Shown piece by piece: positions 22,123 to 32,995 of a stretch of DNA of 64,000 bases. The notes beneath the pieces are model-generated. The model did no database searches. It saw nothing but the letters and a program-made list of their open reading frames with translations, and was not told where the DNA came from. The stretch is from Hirsutella rhossiliensis (taxonomy: Eukaryota; Ascomycota; Sordariomycetes; Hypocreales; Ophiocordycipitaceae): positions 6,200,001 to 6,264,000 of the forward strand of contig NW_025408667.1 in assembly GCF_020360975.1 (NCBI RefSeq), read 5' to 3'. Both the position numbers and the translations under genes were made by a program. Position 1 is the stretch's first letter; every line of letters starts with the position of its first letter.

Positions 22123-22232
22123 ATGGCTCCGATTGATTACTCAAAGTGGGACAACATGGACACCGATTCGGAGCCAGAGGCATCGCGCCAGCAAGCGCCA
22201 CCACCCACCCCGCCGCCCACGTACCTACCACA
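22123..22232 (+). pseudogene. N-terminal piece of a host ORF cut by Helitron A
   Basis: ATG at 22123 opens MAPIDYSKWDNMDTDSEPEA followed by a Pro-rich run. The piece stops being host-like exactly at 22232/22233, where the Helitron A end begins. Joined to host sequence on the far side of the element (31876 onward), the frame remains open for about 33 codons to TAG near 31974; this could be chance. The acidic SKWDN...DSEPE start resembles N termini of several fungal proteins, but I cannot name it. Confidence 0.4.
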
Positions 22233-22257
22233 TTACGACGTACAAAACGTCAAACTA

Positions 22258-25200
22258 TCAGGATTCGTATAACCGTCTCGTTTCTGCGGCCAAGTTCTTG
22301 AGTCTCTGCATTCCATCAAGTATGGCCTGATCCAGCCCATTGCCAATGAAATCATGGTGTCTCACGGGACCAAGAAGCTTGATGCCCCGAAGCGAGGTGC
22401 ACCTGGACAGTTGCACATAGAGGCTCGTAAAATCGCACTTGGAGGGTTCGCCATTGGTCACACGATTTCCACGCAGCTCCAACAGTACTTCCACGAACGT
22501 TTTACCCTGGGCTTTGTAATCAGTGAGAACGAACGCTGGTACGACGGGCAATCCACGTCGCGTGCATCTTGCCGACAAGAATTTGAAGTGAGAGTTAGTT
22601 GAATCAAGTGTATGTGACATGGGGCGGATGAGTACCGTCCCCACCGGGAGGGACGGTATCGCCAAGGCCTTCGTCTCCTCGGACTGCAGAAGAATCCCGA
22701 GCGGTGGCCCGAAGTGGATGGTCACGTCATCCGCCAAGTGGTATCCTGGGTGATTGGGATCGAGTATTACGTCCACGGCAGTAAAGTCTGCCCCATTCAC
22801 AACTTTCAAGCCAGTGTAGATGTTCTTGTTCACAACAACAGGCATGCCCTGAGCGTAGAAGAAGACGCCGGGGACCTTGCAGGCGGAGTCGTCACCTTGT
22901 CCTATGGTTCGCGCCACGATGTTTGGAGAAAGCGTGCCGTTGCGCCAGGTGTGAGTCGAGACAAAGATACGGATATGCCGCTTGTTGAAGCGCGCCCAGC
23001 CCGACAGCTTCCATGTTGAGGGCCCAGCGGGTGCGGTTCAGCGGCGTTATAACACGCAAACCATCATGGAAGGTGATTTGGGAGCGTCCTACGATATTGG
23101 CATTGAGCAAGTCGAGGTCTTGCTGTGTCTGCCGCCCGTTACGGACTCGATCCAGGAGTGCGCGAAGTTGGGGATCGTTGCGGGCCCGGACTTGGTCTTC
23201 AAGGAGCACAACGGTTTTGAACATATGCCACAATCTGCAGCCGCTGTGGTGAGAGATGGTCGCTTGTCGCAGGGGGGTCTGTGTTCGGTCCGGCGGTCTG
23301 TTGATCAGGAGGCTTGTTTCCCGCACGGGGGCGAACTGGTAGAAGTCTCCCATCAGTAGAACGACAGGCATCCCACCAAACGGCTCGTCCGGACAGTCAC
23401 GGAGTGCCTGCAGGTGGCGGCTGACGTTGTACAGAGTGGCTCCTCCTAGCATACTGACCTCGTCAATCACGAGTACTAGCTTCTGTTTCCATATCCATTT
23501 CTTCGCCTCCGAGAAGGGGGGAGGCGGTTTGTTTGGATCGCGATGGGAATCTAACCCACAGGCCGAGTGGATTGTCGTGCCGCCAATCTGGGCCGCCGAA
23601 CTGCCTGATGTGCCGGTTATCTGCAGAAGATGTGGCTGGTTTCTCGCCGCGAACACGTCCTTCAGGGCATCGATGATCCTCGACTTTCCCGTGCCACCCG
23701 GCCCGCCGGTATATTGAAGATGCTGGCCCGCCGAGTCCGGATTGGCCGCATACTTGTCCAGAAACACGCAAACGAGTTGAAGGGCCATGGTCTGTAGATA
23801 GTTCAGTGTAAAGTTGGCCGCGGTGGTGTGCCCCATCTCCACGAAGCTAGTCACCGGACTGACGTCGACAAGCATCCGAGGGCCTTGTTCATTGAGGTCA
23901 CTGCCTGGGAGCGCAGCGGCGGACTCTATATCGCCGTAGCGAGCTAGGGTATCGTCGATGTCGGCGCCATCCGTGGAAAGCATGGTCCCCTGAGAACCAC
24001 CCTCAATGTCGTCTAGCATCCGAAGATGCAATAGTTGTTGGGCCTTGGCCGCTGCTTGGACATCGTCTCGAGATATGGGAATTGGCACAAGGCGTCACCT
24101 TGATCGTGGGCTATATTCCGGTACAGATCCTCTTGACGTTGGACAAAAGGTTGCTCGTCTTCAGTCGGGTTCTCTTCGCACAGATCGCGTATTAAACCTC
24201 CAAGGACGGGTGAGTCTTTTGTGGCGTCCGTGTCCTGGACGGCATTTCGCAAAATCTGGAGTAGAGCTCTGTAGGCCTGACGATGAGCCATCGCCGGAGG
24301 CTCTTCTTCGTATCGGCCATCGTCAAGTGGGTACTCAACGTCAATTGTGTCGTCGCCCTCCGATCGACTGGCCCAGAGCTTCGCGTCCTTACGCGCGTCC
24401 TCGGCAGACTTTCTCAAAAGACAAATGTTAGAGACGTAGAAACGGAGACGGGGACAAAGGCCCGCCCGATGCGTCGTCCATATTTCGGTTATATCACCTA
24501 GGCTCTCAGAAATGAAGTTTTCCCAAGGGACGAATAACGCCAAATGTAGGACAGAGTTTCTACACAGAGTGTCAGATGGAGCCAAAACGGTCCCGGGGGA
24601 TTAGAGCGTACCGCTTAATATACACTGGGTGATCGTCCTCATGGTCGTCGCTGATGTATCCTTGGAAGATCGGGACGGCGTACTGGTCGGGCCGTCGAAG
24701 CTTTTGCATCCAGCCGTCACAGTCGGAATCCTGCCCATCGAGAAAAATGTGAGATTCATCTTCACTCCGACCATTTCGACGCAACAAGTGAATCATTGAC
24801 ATGTAGTCATACAGACATAAGTCTTGTAGAACATAACCGCGGTAGGCGTACGCTTCTAGGCATAGAAGGGTTCGCCCTCCTTGCCTCAGAGGGATTGTCT
24901 CGGGGGGGTTCGGCGTCCGTCAGCTCGCCGGCCTGATGGCGGAGATGTGCCCATAGCCGAAAGATTGTCCAGTAGAGGCCGTCAAGTTCAGAAAGGACCA
25001 ATGCGGCACGTTGGTAAAGTCGGTGTCATAGCCAAGGAGGTGGTAACAGACCTCCACAGCCGAGAGTTGTCGCTCAGAGAAGATCCGATTTGCCGTTCTC
25101 ATCAGGAATTGACGGCTTTCGTTCAATACCGCCTGGTGCCTCTCGTCGGGCAGGGCGGGACCTGGCGCGCGAGACGTCGGACGACCGGCCTCGCGAAGTT

Positions 25201-28193
25201 GGCGGGCAACCTCGGTGGCGAGCAATGCGCTTCCACATCGGCGTATCCAGCTTGGTGGCGTAGTTCGTGATGTAGTACACCATGGCCAGGCCCTTGGTCT
25301 TGGTCAAGATCATCGAGACGTCGTGATTGTGGCGAAGGCCGACCGCCAACGACTTGTTATACCGGTTGACGAGTGGATGGTTGCGCCGAATCTGAAGCAA
25401 GCCATCCTCTGTGAACCCTGTCTGCTCGACGATCCTCCACGGTGCCTTGAAGCGGCAGGCTGTCCGTCTCTGTTGATCTGCCCCCTGATCAATGACCGCC
25501 TTCAGAGAATACTTAAGGCAGGTGTATGTGTGGGAGTGCACTTGGCAACAGTACGCGACGAAGTTGGATTCGTCTTCGAAGGCCGCAGTGAGAGCCGAGG
25601 TGCTGGTCATGACCTCCTCCACGGGATGGATGGGCTTCCTCTGTTGTCGCACGGCTTTTCCGGCATCTTCATCTAAACACTCGTGAAAGACAGAGTCTAC
25701 GTATCGGATCACTTGGGCACGATATGCTTCTTCCGCGGGGTTGCCCATGTCATCCATCAGGTTCGGTAATCGCATGTTCCCGTCCAGCCAGAGGAGTCCA
25801 TGCAAGTGGAGGCTGCCCCGTTCGTTCGTTTCCACCGTTGCGTAGTAGTGGCTGATCTTCCCGAAGATTGATTCCCGGCCTGTGTTCACGTACTTGTCAA
25901 AGAATAGGGATACTTCTCGGTGGAAGAAAATGGCCGAGCTGACCGGATCCATGGTGCTGAGGGCGATCCTGTCGTACTTTTCACGGAGATCGGCCAAAAG
26001 TTCCTTTGCAGACTCATAATCGTGGAGCCTATGAATGGCAAGCTTCAACTTTACCGGATTATTAATGTCGTTAGGACTGATGGTAATCCAGATTGCAGGC
26101 ATACCGGCGCGGATGTCCAGAGCTTGGATCTTCCTCCGCATAAGCAAACGGGATTCGTTCGAGAGCGGCTGTGCATGGCCAAAAATCGACAGCTCGCGAA
26201 GCAAGAGCGATATGTCGGGGTCCGACGTAGTCCTTGTCTCCCGCATCTCCGCCTCGGCTCTCTTCAGTCGGTCCTCGGTCAAGTTCGCATAGGCTTGCTC
26301 AAGTCTGTGGAAGGAATCTTTAGCGACACGGGCCATGCTGATGCGGCGGTTGGAGGAGCGAAGGAGGGTGTTGAATACTAAGAAACAAAAGACAGGATGG
26401 GTGGCAAATCGGCCTCCATGCCGTTGCAATACGTGTCTGGCCCAGTAATTAAGAGAGTGATTCGGATGACGGTCGGCAGCATCGCTTTGTCGGCCGTGAC
26501 TCGAGTCGCACTTCGATTTCGGGCCGCCCTTTCCCCACGGAAAAAGCTTCGGAAATGTTCGAGGGAAGAAATCTTCGTGCAGGTTGTCTGCAAAATCCGC
26601 ACCACGCTCTACTCGGACAAACGGCTGGTCCCCCGTGGTTTGGACCTGCATAACGCACGGCACAGAGTTGCCATGTCGATCCGGATTGGCGTTGACGACT
26701 TCGGCCAGAAACGACAGTTTATCGGACTCCGCGAAGGCAGCCGGTCCATCGAGAGGAAACATGCCAGACGTAGACGTCTCGCAGACAGTGTCAACTTCCT
26801 GGCCGATGGCAGCCGAGTCGGGGACAAGAGTCGCCGGCTGACCAGGAGAGGGTTGAGTCTGCTCAGCCGACAGAGTACAGTCCAAGTCGCAAGATTCGGC
26901 GACGAAAGTACCGTCAATCGAGTTCACAAGTTCATCGATGCTTCTAAAGCTGTTTTCCCCCAAGCCTCGATCAGTGTCCGGAACTATGTGGTCTGTTTGT
27001 GTCTTCTCAACGGATGACGGTTCCTCTCTTTGCATGCGGTCCATGATTACGGTCGGAACACTGGAGCCGTCGGCATACCGCCATCCATCCATCTCTGCTT
27101 GGTTGATTGCGATATCCTCGTAAAGGGGGTTGTTTCTCTGCAACCATGCGAGGGCGGCCACCACTCGAGATTTACGCACCTGAAGCAGGTTTCTGACGTC
27201 TGCGGAACCAGGTTTACTTGAACCGCTCCAAGATATGTGAATGTTTTCAATGGCCTGCAGTAGAGGATGGGGAAGAACCGTGGCCACAAGATCGTCCACC
27301 TTGTTCGGAAAGACGACGATATGCCCTTTTATGTGCTTGCGGTAGCTGATTCCCGAACGGGTCTTGTTGTCGACCGTGAACTTGGTGATATAGCCAAAAG
27401 GTGCGTGCAGGGCAATGAGTCTCTCTTCAACCGGAGAGAGGTCATCAAGCTCGTCGGGGTACCGATGTTCGCAACCGATGGCCATGTTGTTGACCGAGCA
27501 GGCTTTAGGCAGCCGTCCACTGTCGAAGCTGACGCGACACTCACGGCACACGTCAACTCTGGCGCCCTCTGGTGACGGAAGGCACGCGCCACACTCTTGG
27601 ATTGTCCTGGTCGCCCGCAGCATGGGGGGCGACAAGAAACCCCTCCACTGCATGGTGGCGAGTTCGCGAGGCGGTGTCTTCCTATAGCAGAAGACGCAGT
27701 GGGAAATCGGCAACGTCCGTTCTTCGGTAAACGCTTGGTAGAAAGATTTAGCAGCCTCTACCTGGAGGGCAACGGGGACATCGTTGCACCAGGATCTTGT
27801 TGATGATGCCTGCTCCTTGACGCGGAAAGTGGCGTTATAGTGATGCAGTATGGATTCGACAGAGTCTCGTTGAAGTTGAACGGTTTCTCGCATCGGCCGG
27901 GGTCTTTTGGGGGAGCGCTTTGGCTCCGTCGGCGGTGGAGTGGGAGGCGCCTGCTCTTGCCTAGGTCGTTTCGGTGATGGAGTGGTTGGCGGCTGCGTGT
28001 GTGCGGTATGTCGGTATTGGGCCTCACGGCGGCGGGTTCGGTCTTCAGCGCGCTGGCGGTCCATATCCTGTAACACACGAAGAATCTCGTCGTGGGGAAC
28101 TCTGACAGGCTGTGGCCGGCGCTGCGACTGAAGATCCTTCAAGGTGCGGCGAACCTCTTCGGGGGAAACCCTGGCCGTCTGTTCTCGCGGCAT
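22258..28193 (-). pseudogene. Helitron A Rep/helicase, Rep intact, helicase frameshifted
   Basis: Start chosen at ATG 28193 (MPREQTARVSPEEVRR), the start shared with copy B; the open frame upstream is MULE sequence. The 1,040-residue N-terminal stretch keeps a Helitron-like N domain, the HUH motif GSLHLHGLLWLDG (about 25795-25816) and the Tyr-pair motif YYITNYATK (25251-25277). Frame breaks follow near 25230, 25000, 24860, 24580, 24080 and 22915. Between them the Pif1-type helicase is recognisable: GGPGGTGKSR (about 23680-23710), LVIDEVSML (about 23449-23475), LMGDFYQFAP and the C-terminal LYVQLSRCTSLRGIKLLG. It ends at 22258 (RRLYES). Confidence 0.85.
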
Positions 28194-28198
28194 TGCGA
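28190..28198 (+). repeat. MULE target site duplication, left copy
   Basis: GCATTGCGA directly abuts the left inverted repeat and recurs at 31442-31450. It contains the CAT complement of the Helitron A start codon. Confidence 0.9.
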
Positions 28199-28269
28199 GG
28201 GAGCCAATAGAGGCGCGGACCCCCGCGCCTTTAAAGTCGGCGCGGACGTCCGCGCCTGTTATGTAAGCC
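28199..28269 (+). repeat. MULE left terminal inverted repeat
   Basis: 71 bp identical to the reverse complement of 31371-31441. It contains two further inverted GC-rich parts (gcgcggaccc and gcgcggacgt with their complements) around a tttaaa centre. Confidence 0.95.
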
Positions 28270-28615
28270 CAGGCGGAAGATAGTCGGGCCGCCCCCTGAC
28301 CTGTACTCTCCTTTTCTATTGCATGTGGCAAACTGTCGCACAGAGAGCCAGCCTCATATAGCATACCATCTGCGCTCAGAGTAGTTGTCCGCGGAAGCGA
28401 TGCTATAATCCGCATATTAAGGTCGAGCGCCTGCATGCGTGGTGCTTGGACCCCATTGAGGCCAAAGCTCAAACGCAGGCTGCATTAAACCTCGCAGGCG
28501 GCCTCGGTTACAAGGGTTCTGCACCACGTCCACAAAGCAGGAGTTTCCTTTCCTTTGTGTATAAAGAGCTGCTCACTGTCGTGCACTACAGCTAGCTCTT
28601 CAAGATAATTCCAAT

Positions 28616-31073
28616 ATGGGGCTTACTGAATTCCCTGACGATTGCCTTCCTCCTGAGGGCCAGTTCGACTCGCGAGAGTCTCTTCTTGCCTCAATTAATG
28701 CGTGGGCGGCTCCAAGAGGCTATGCCTTCACCACAGGCAAGTCCACGAGAGACCCGCGGTCCGGAAGACGCACAGTCATATTTGCCTGCGATCGTGGAGG
28801 TAGACTTGGGGCTCATACAAGCAAGGACCAGAAGCCAGCTGATCGGCAACGGTCTACAAGCTCCCGTATCACTGGATGCCAGTTTTCCATCAATGCGAAA
28901 GAGAGCCTTGATAAGTCGTACTGGTATGTCAGGCATCGCCCAGGCGAGGAGAAGTCGGTCCACAACCATGAGCCCAGTCTGCATATTACAGCACATCCAG
29001 CTCATCGTGCCCTCTCCTCAACTGACCAGTCAGCTATTGGGAACCTCTCAAGCGCTGGCATAGCACCAAAGGATATCCGGACATATATGCGCCAGAGCTC
29101 TCAGACTGCCCAAGGAGCGACACAGCAAGACATATATAACTGTATCGCACAGCGCAGACGAGAGCTCCTTGCTGGCCAGAGCACAATGCATGCCCTTGCC
29201 AATGAGCTTGACAACGAGGGGTTCCAGAGCCGCATACAGCTTGATCATGATGGCCGAGTCACAGCAGTCTTATTCGCACACCCAGCGTCTCTAGGATACC
29301 TCAACGCATACCCAGAATTACTACTGCTAGACTGCACATACAAGACGAACAAATATAAGATGCCACTGCTCGATATGATCGGCGTTGATGCCTGTCAGCG
29401 GTCATTCTGTATTGCCTTTGCCTTCCTCAGTGGTGAAGACGAAAATGACTATATCTGGGCACTGGACCAACTCCAATCGATATACGAGTTATATGACATT
29501 CGCCAGCCATCGGTTATCCTGACAGATCGCTGCCTCGCCTGCATAAACGCAATTTCCGGTGCTTTCCTGCGTCCAAGTCTCTGCTTTGCATCTGGCATGC
29601 GAATAAGGCGGTGCTTAGCTATTGCAAACCAGCTTTCGACCGTGACGATGAGGACTCTAATAGTGATGAGAGGTGGGCTGAGTTCTTTGGGTATTGGCAC
29701 TCAATCGTGGGCTCGAAAGATGAGGAGACATTTGATCAACAAGTTGAAGAGCTCGAGAAGCGCTTTGTGCCACGATACGTCAAGGAGGTTAGCTACATAC
29801 GGGAAACCTGGTTGGACCCGTATAAGGAAAAGCTCGTCAAGGCCTGGGTCGATCAATATGCTCACTTCGGCAATGTGGCTACTTCCGGGTGGAAGGCATC
29901 CACGCATTATTGAAGAGTCACCTTAAGAAGTCAACATTAGACCTCTTCGAGGCAACGAGGGCAATCAAGCAAGCTCTCCTCAACCAACTGGCCGAGCTAC
30001 AAGCCAACCAAGCCAGGCAGCATATACGGATGCCAATTGAGCTCTCTGGAACCGTATATAGCACGGTACGTGGCTGGGTATCACACGAAGCCTTGCGACA
30101 GGTTGCAAAGCAACACAAGCGCCTCAACGAGAAAAACACCCCATCTTGCACAGGCAGCTTCACCAAGTCTCGCGGTCTCCTTGTGCGCACGCATTACAGT
30201 CTCTCATAGTGGAAGATCTGCCCTCCGGCTACAACATTTTCATACACATTGGCGCCTTCGACGGGATAACAAAGAGATTGGTCAGGTCCTCATAGAGCCT
30301 CGTCGGCGACTAGACCAACTTGTCGCCGCATCAAGGATATCACAGTCATCCACACAGCGCGAGCCAAGTGCATTTGAAGCCATAGAGTCAGATCTACGGC
30401 CAAAGGCGCCGCCTACATGCAGCAAATGCCACCAGCAAGGGCACATCATGACATCTCGCAATTGTCCTTTACGCTATAGCGACATACTGCAGCGGGCAGA
30501 GGCACGGGCGGCACAGACTGCAGAGACTGCAGCAATTGCAGGGACTGCACAGACTGCACAGACTGTACAGACGGTAGCAGTTCCAGAGACTGCGCAGACT
30601 GCAGCAGTCATGGAGAAAATGACAGTTGCAGTCACTACGGTCTCTACAGTCTCTACAGCAATTGCAGAGACTACAGAGACTACAGAGAATCTATTATATG
30701 ATGACCCACGAGCCATCTATCAGAGGTATGTCAGGAAAGAGACTCTTGGTATAGAGCACAGCCTCGCGGCAGTCTCAAGACCAACCAGGCATACCGAAAG
30801 GCAATGGGCTTGCCATTGCGCTACAGCAAGACTGAATATGACTGGTGCCTCGACTGGAAGCAAATGTCAAGGAGCTGCGGCTCGAGGCAATGGACCAAGG
30901 TAGAGATGATGGCATACCTTGATTGGGATAAGGCAGAAGAAGAGCGATTAGATGCCCGGGTGGCCGAGGAAATTCAGGTGCAGCCTTTCTCACGAGAAAG
31001 AGGTACTGCAGGTATATGGGCTGACTGCGAGAGAGACTCAGAGGAACAGCAGGCATTTTATTCACATATATAA
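28616..31073 (+). pseudogene. MULE transposase, frameshifted
   Basis: Starts MGLTEFPDDCLPPEGQFDSR. A FAR1-like DNA-binding segment (SSRITGCQFSINAKES, HNHEPSL) comes first, then the MULE catalytic domain (LLLDCTYKTNKYKMPLLDMI, VILTDRCLACINAI). The frame shifts near 29575 (the LCIWHANKAVLSYC segment continues in another frame at 29611-29913), again near 29890 (VEGIHALLKSHLKK), and near 30180. A C-terminal zinc knuckle, CSKCHQQGHIMTSRNC, lies at about 30418-30465. A Thr/Ala/Glu-rich repeat region follows (30500-30690), then the tail YSKTEYDWCLDWKQMS, ending at TAA 31071-31073. Catalytic Asp residues are present in the surviving pieces, but no single protein can be made. Confidence 0.85.
30496..30696 (+). 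repeat. Degenerate minisatellite in MULE transposase gene
   Basis: Imperfect repeats of cagactgcag / gagactgcag / tctacagtct type encode an Ala/Thr/Val/Glu-rich stretch just after the zinc knuckle. Confidence 0.7.
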
Positions 31074-31370
31074 GTGGTGATGATGCCGGCGATGCGAAAA
31101 TGTGAGGCAGATCGTGAGATCACCGACATGCACCGGCGTGTAGCACTGTAGCTGGCCAATTTTAAGGCGGTGAACTTCCGCGCACCCTCCTTGCCACGCA
31201 ACAGCGGCGCCCTTTGCGTCACGTCAATCTACCAAATAGGAAGGCTATGGGTTCGAACCCTAAGGGATATCCTCCTTTGCAATTAATTGAAGCTATATGT
31301 ATGCAGCAAGCATGCTGTATCGGTGAGGCCGACTGCGAGCGCAGTTGGCGGCGGCCCAAATGGCCTGCCA

Positions 31371-31441
31371 GGCTTACATAACAGGCGCGGACGTCCGCGC
31401 CGACTTTAAAGGCGCGGGGGTCCGCGCCTCTATTGGCTCCC
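31371..31441 (-). repeat. MULE right terminal inverted repeat
   Basis: Exact reverse complement of 28199-28269. Similarity continues weakly inward for about 30 more bases. Confidence 0.95.
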
Positions 31442-31450
31442 GCATTGCGA
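31442..31450 (+). repeat. MULE target site duplication, right copy
   Basis: GCATTGCGA directly after the right inverted repeat, identical to 28190-28198. Confidence 0.9.
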
Positions 31451-31570
31451 TCGGGGATGACTAAGATCGAGTGCCCGGAGGAGGAAAGACCGGTTCTGTT
31501 CAAGAAGAAAGACAAGAAGAATTAAGTCCCAGTCAGGTTCGTCAGCAAGAAGGAAAGGAAAGGACTTCGG

Positions 31571-31660
31571 GGTGTTGAAAGAGCTGCCTCCCAGGCGCTG
31601 TCGAAAGGTCTCTGGGGTGTTGAAAGAGCTGCCTCCCAGGCGCTGTCGAAAGGTCTCTGG
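31571..31660 (+). repeat. Two perfect 45-bp tandem copies
   Basis: 31571-31615 and 31616-31660 are identical, each starting ggtgttgaaagagctgcc. They lie in the 5' leader of Helitron A. Copy B has no such duplication at the matching place. Confidence 0.95.
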
Positions 31661-32181
31661 AGCTGGCGGAGGGGGCGTCAGTCGGCCGGGTAGTGGGGCC
31701 GGGGCGGTCAGCGGGGCGGACGGTCTTTTTTGCGGGGAAGAAGCCGCTGTGGCTTGACAGGCAGGCGGTGGCAGTGCAGTGGCTGGAAAGCGCACGGGCC
31801 GCCAAGTGATCCGAGTTTACGAGTTTACGGAGGGGGCGGAAGAAGGATCCTTTCGTCTCTTCGTTCCTCAAGGCATAAATCAACCAAAAAACAAACAACA
31901 CCTGGAATCAACAGGAGACCGGCCCCTTCCAGGGTCCGCCAATGCCTTGAGGAACGGGACGAGAGTTGGGCATAGCCGAGCGCGAGCATTCGGGTTGTTT
32001 TTATAAAAACAAGTCTGTTGGAGAAAGAGAGGTGGTAGTGCGGCTGCTTGGACCCGCTACAGCACCTTACCTGTTTAAGCCTACCCCTCATCTCCACCCT
32101 GCGGCACAAATGAGCTTCAAATTGATTCAGCCTCTTCACACAAGCAACCTTCAACGATTTGGTCATCGGAATTAGGTCATC

Positions 32182-32918
32182 ATGGCCCTTGAGTGCAATA
32201 GCTGCAAGAAGTCGCCGCCTGAAGTTGCCCTCCTCAAGAGGTGCGCGAAATGTTCCACCACGCCGTACTGCTCCAGGGATTGCCAGAAGGCAGACTGGAA
32301 GGTCCATAAGAAGGTTTGTGGCAAACAGGCCGACGCCACGACATCGTTCCAAGATGGGCCTACAACGGAAATTCATCGCCTCCGAAGGGGTTGGAACAGG
32401 GCGTCATCCGCCCCTTCACGCGTCTTGAAAATCGCACTTGGCTGCATGATCGATCGGAAAGAGATGTCTACGGGCTGCTGATCGACGCCTACCGACTGCG
32501 CGTTGAGGACATGTACAACATTGAAGGCGAAGCAGACGCGGATAGCATATATGGTGGTGCCGCCAACGGGTTGCGTGGCTTCAAGCGTTTCCTGGAGCGC
32601 GTCGAGCGTTGTCCCGGTATACTGCCGCCGTGGTGGGATGCAAAGAAGAAGAAAGAGTGTGAGACACTCGGTATGACCCCATCGCAATGGCACGACCTAC
32701 GAAGCGCGGTGGAAAAGAGCGACATCATCGAGCAATATGGGGATTCCCGATTCCCGATGCAGCTTCGGATGTTTGCCGAGTCCGTGTACGGTCGAGCTCC
32801 GGGCGGGACAAGTGGGACGGCGATGAGTCAAATGATGGTCGCGATGGAGCAGGGTAAAGCAGAGGGGATGGAGTCGCATATGATGGACATGTCAGCAGCC
32901 ATGCTTGGTCGGCGGTGA
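32182..32918 (+). pseudogene. MYND-type zinc finger protein with one frameshift
   Basis: The N-terminal frame (32182 onward) encodes MALECNSCKK and a MYND finger: C-x2-C, then CAKCSTTPYCSRDCQKADWK and HKKVC. The C-terminal frame, open to TGA 32916-32918, encodes SPPKGLEQGVIRPFTRLENR, DVYGLLIDAYRLRVEDMYN, DSIYGGAANGLRGFKRFLER and FPMQLRMFAESVYGRAPGG. Together they match a common fungal MYND-domain family of about 245 residues. The two frames meet between about 32330 and 32370 without a GT-AG pair, so a single indel (real or a sequence error) is the simplest reading. MYND fingers bind proteins; the function of this family is not established. Helitron B begins 60 bases downstream. Confidence 0.75.
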
Positions 32919-32995
32919 AGGGATACGCTTGGTTAGTCGACAGCACCGCAGATCGAGTAGAAGCTGGCCGATCGTGACTACGACGTACGAAAGGG

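Larger units (their letters stand above)
28199..31441 (+). mobile_element. Complete MULE with 71-bp inverted ends and 9-bp target duplication
   Basis: A 3,243-bp element bounded by perfect 71-bp terminal inverted repeats (28199-28269 and 31371-31441) starting gggagccaatag. It is flanked by the direct repeat GCATTGCGA at 28190-28198 and 31442-31450. A 9-bp duplication is the hallmark of Mutator-like elements. The transposase gene lies inside on the plus strand. Perfect ends imply a fairly recent insertion, although the transposase is frameshifted. Confidence 0.95.
22233..31875 (-). mobile_element. Helitron A with a nested MULE
   Basis: Ends were set by comparison with Helitron B. The shared 5' end reads TGCCTTGAGG on the minus strand (31875 inward). 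The shared 3' end reads GTCGTAA on the minus strand (22233-22239), against GTCGTAG in B. Each is flanked by host A before the 5' end and host T after the 3' end, as Helitron insertion between A and T predicts. A GACGT/ACGTC hairpin lies within the last 20 bases. The element is split by a MULE at 28199-31441. The portion 31451-31875 is its 5' non-coding leader. Confidence 0.75.

Noticed and set aside
28194..28472. N-terminal extension of the Helitron A Rep protein
   Set aside because: It is MULE terminal repeat sequence read through. Copy B starts at the equivalent of 28193.
31230..31275. GGTTCGAACCC box suggesting a tRNA or SINE B-box
   Set aside because: No acceptor, D-arm or anticodon stem can be formed around it, and no matching A-box is found at the right distance. 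A similar box near 8963 also fails.
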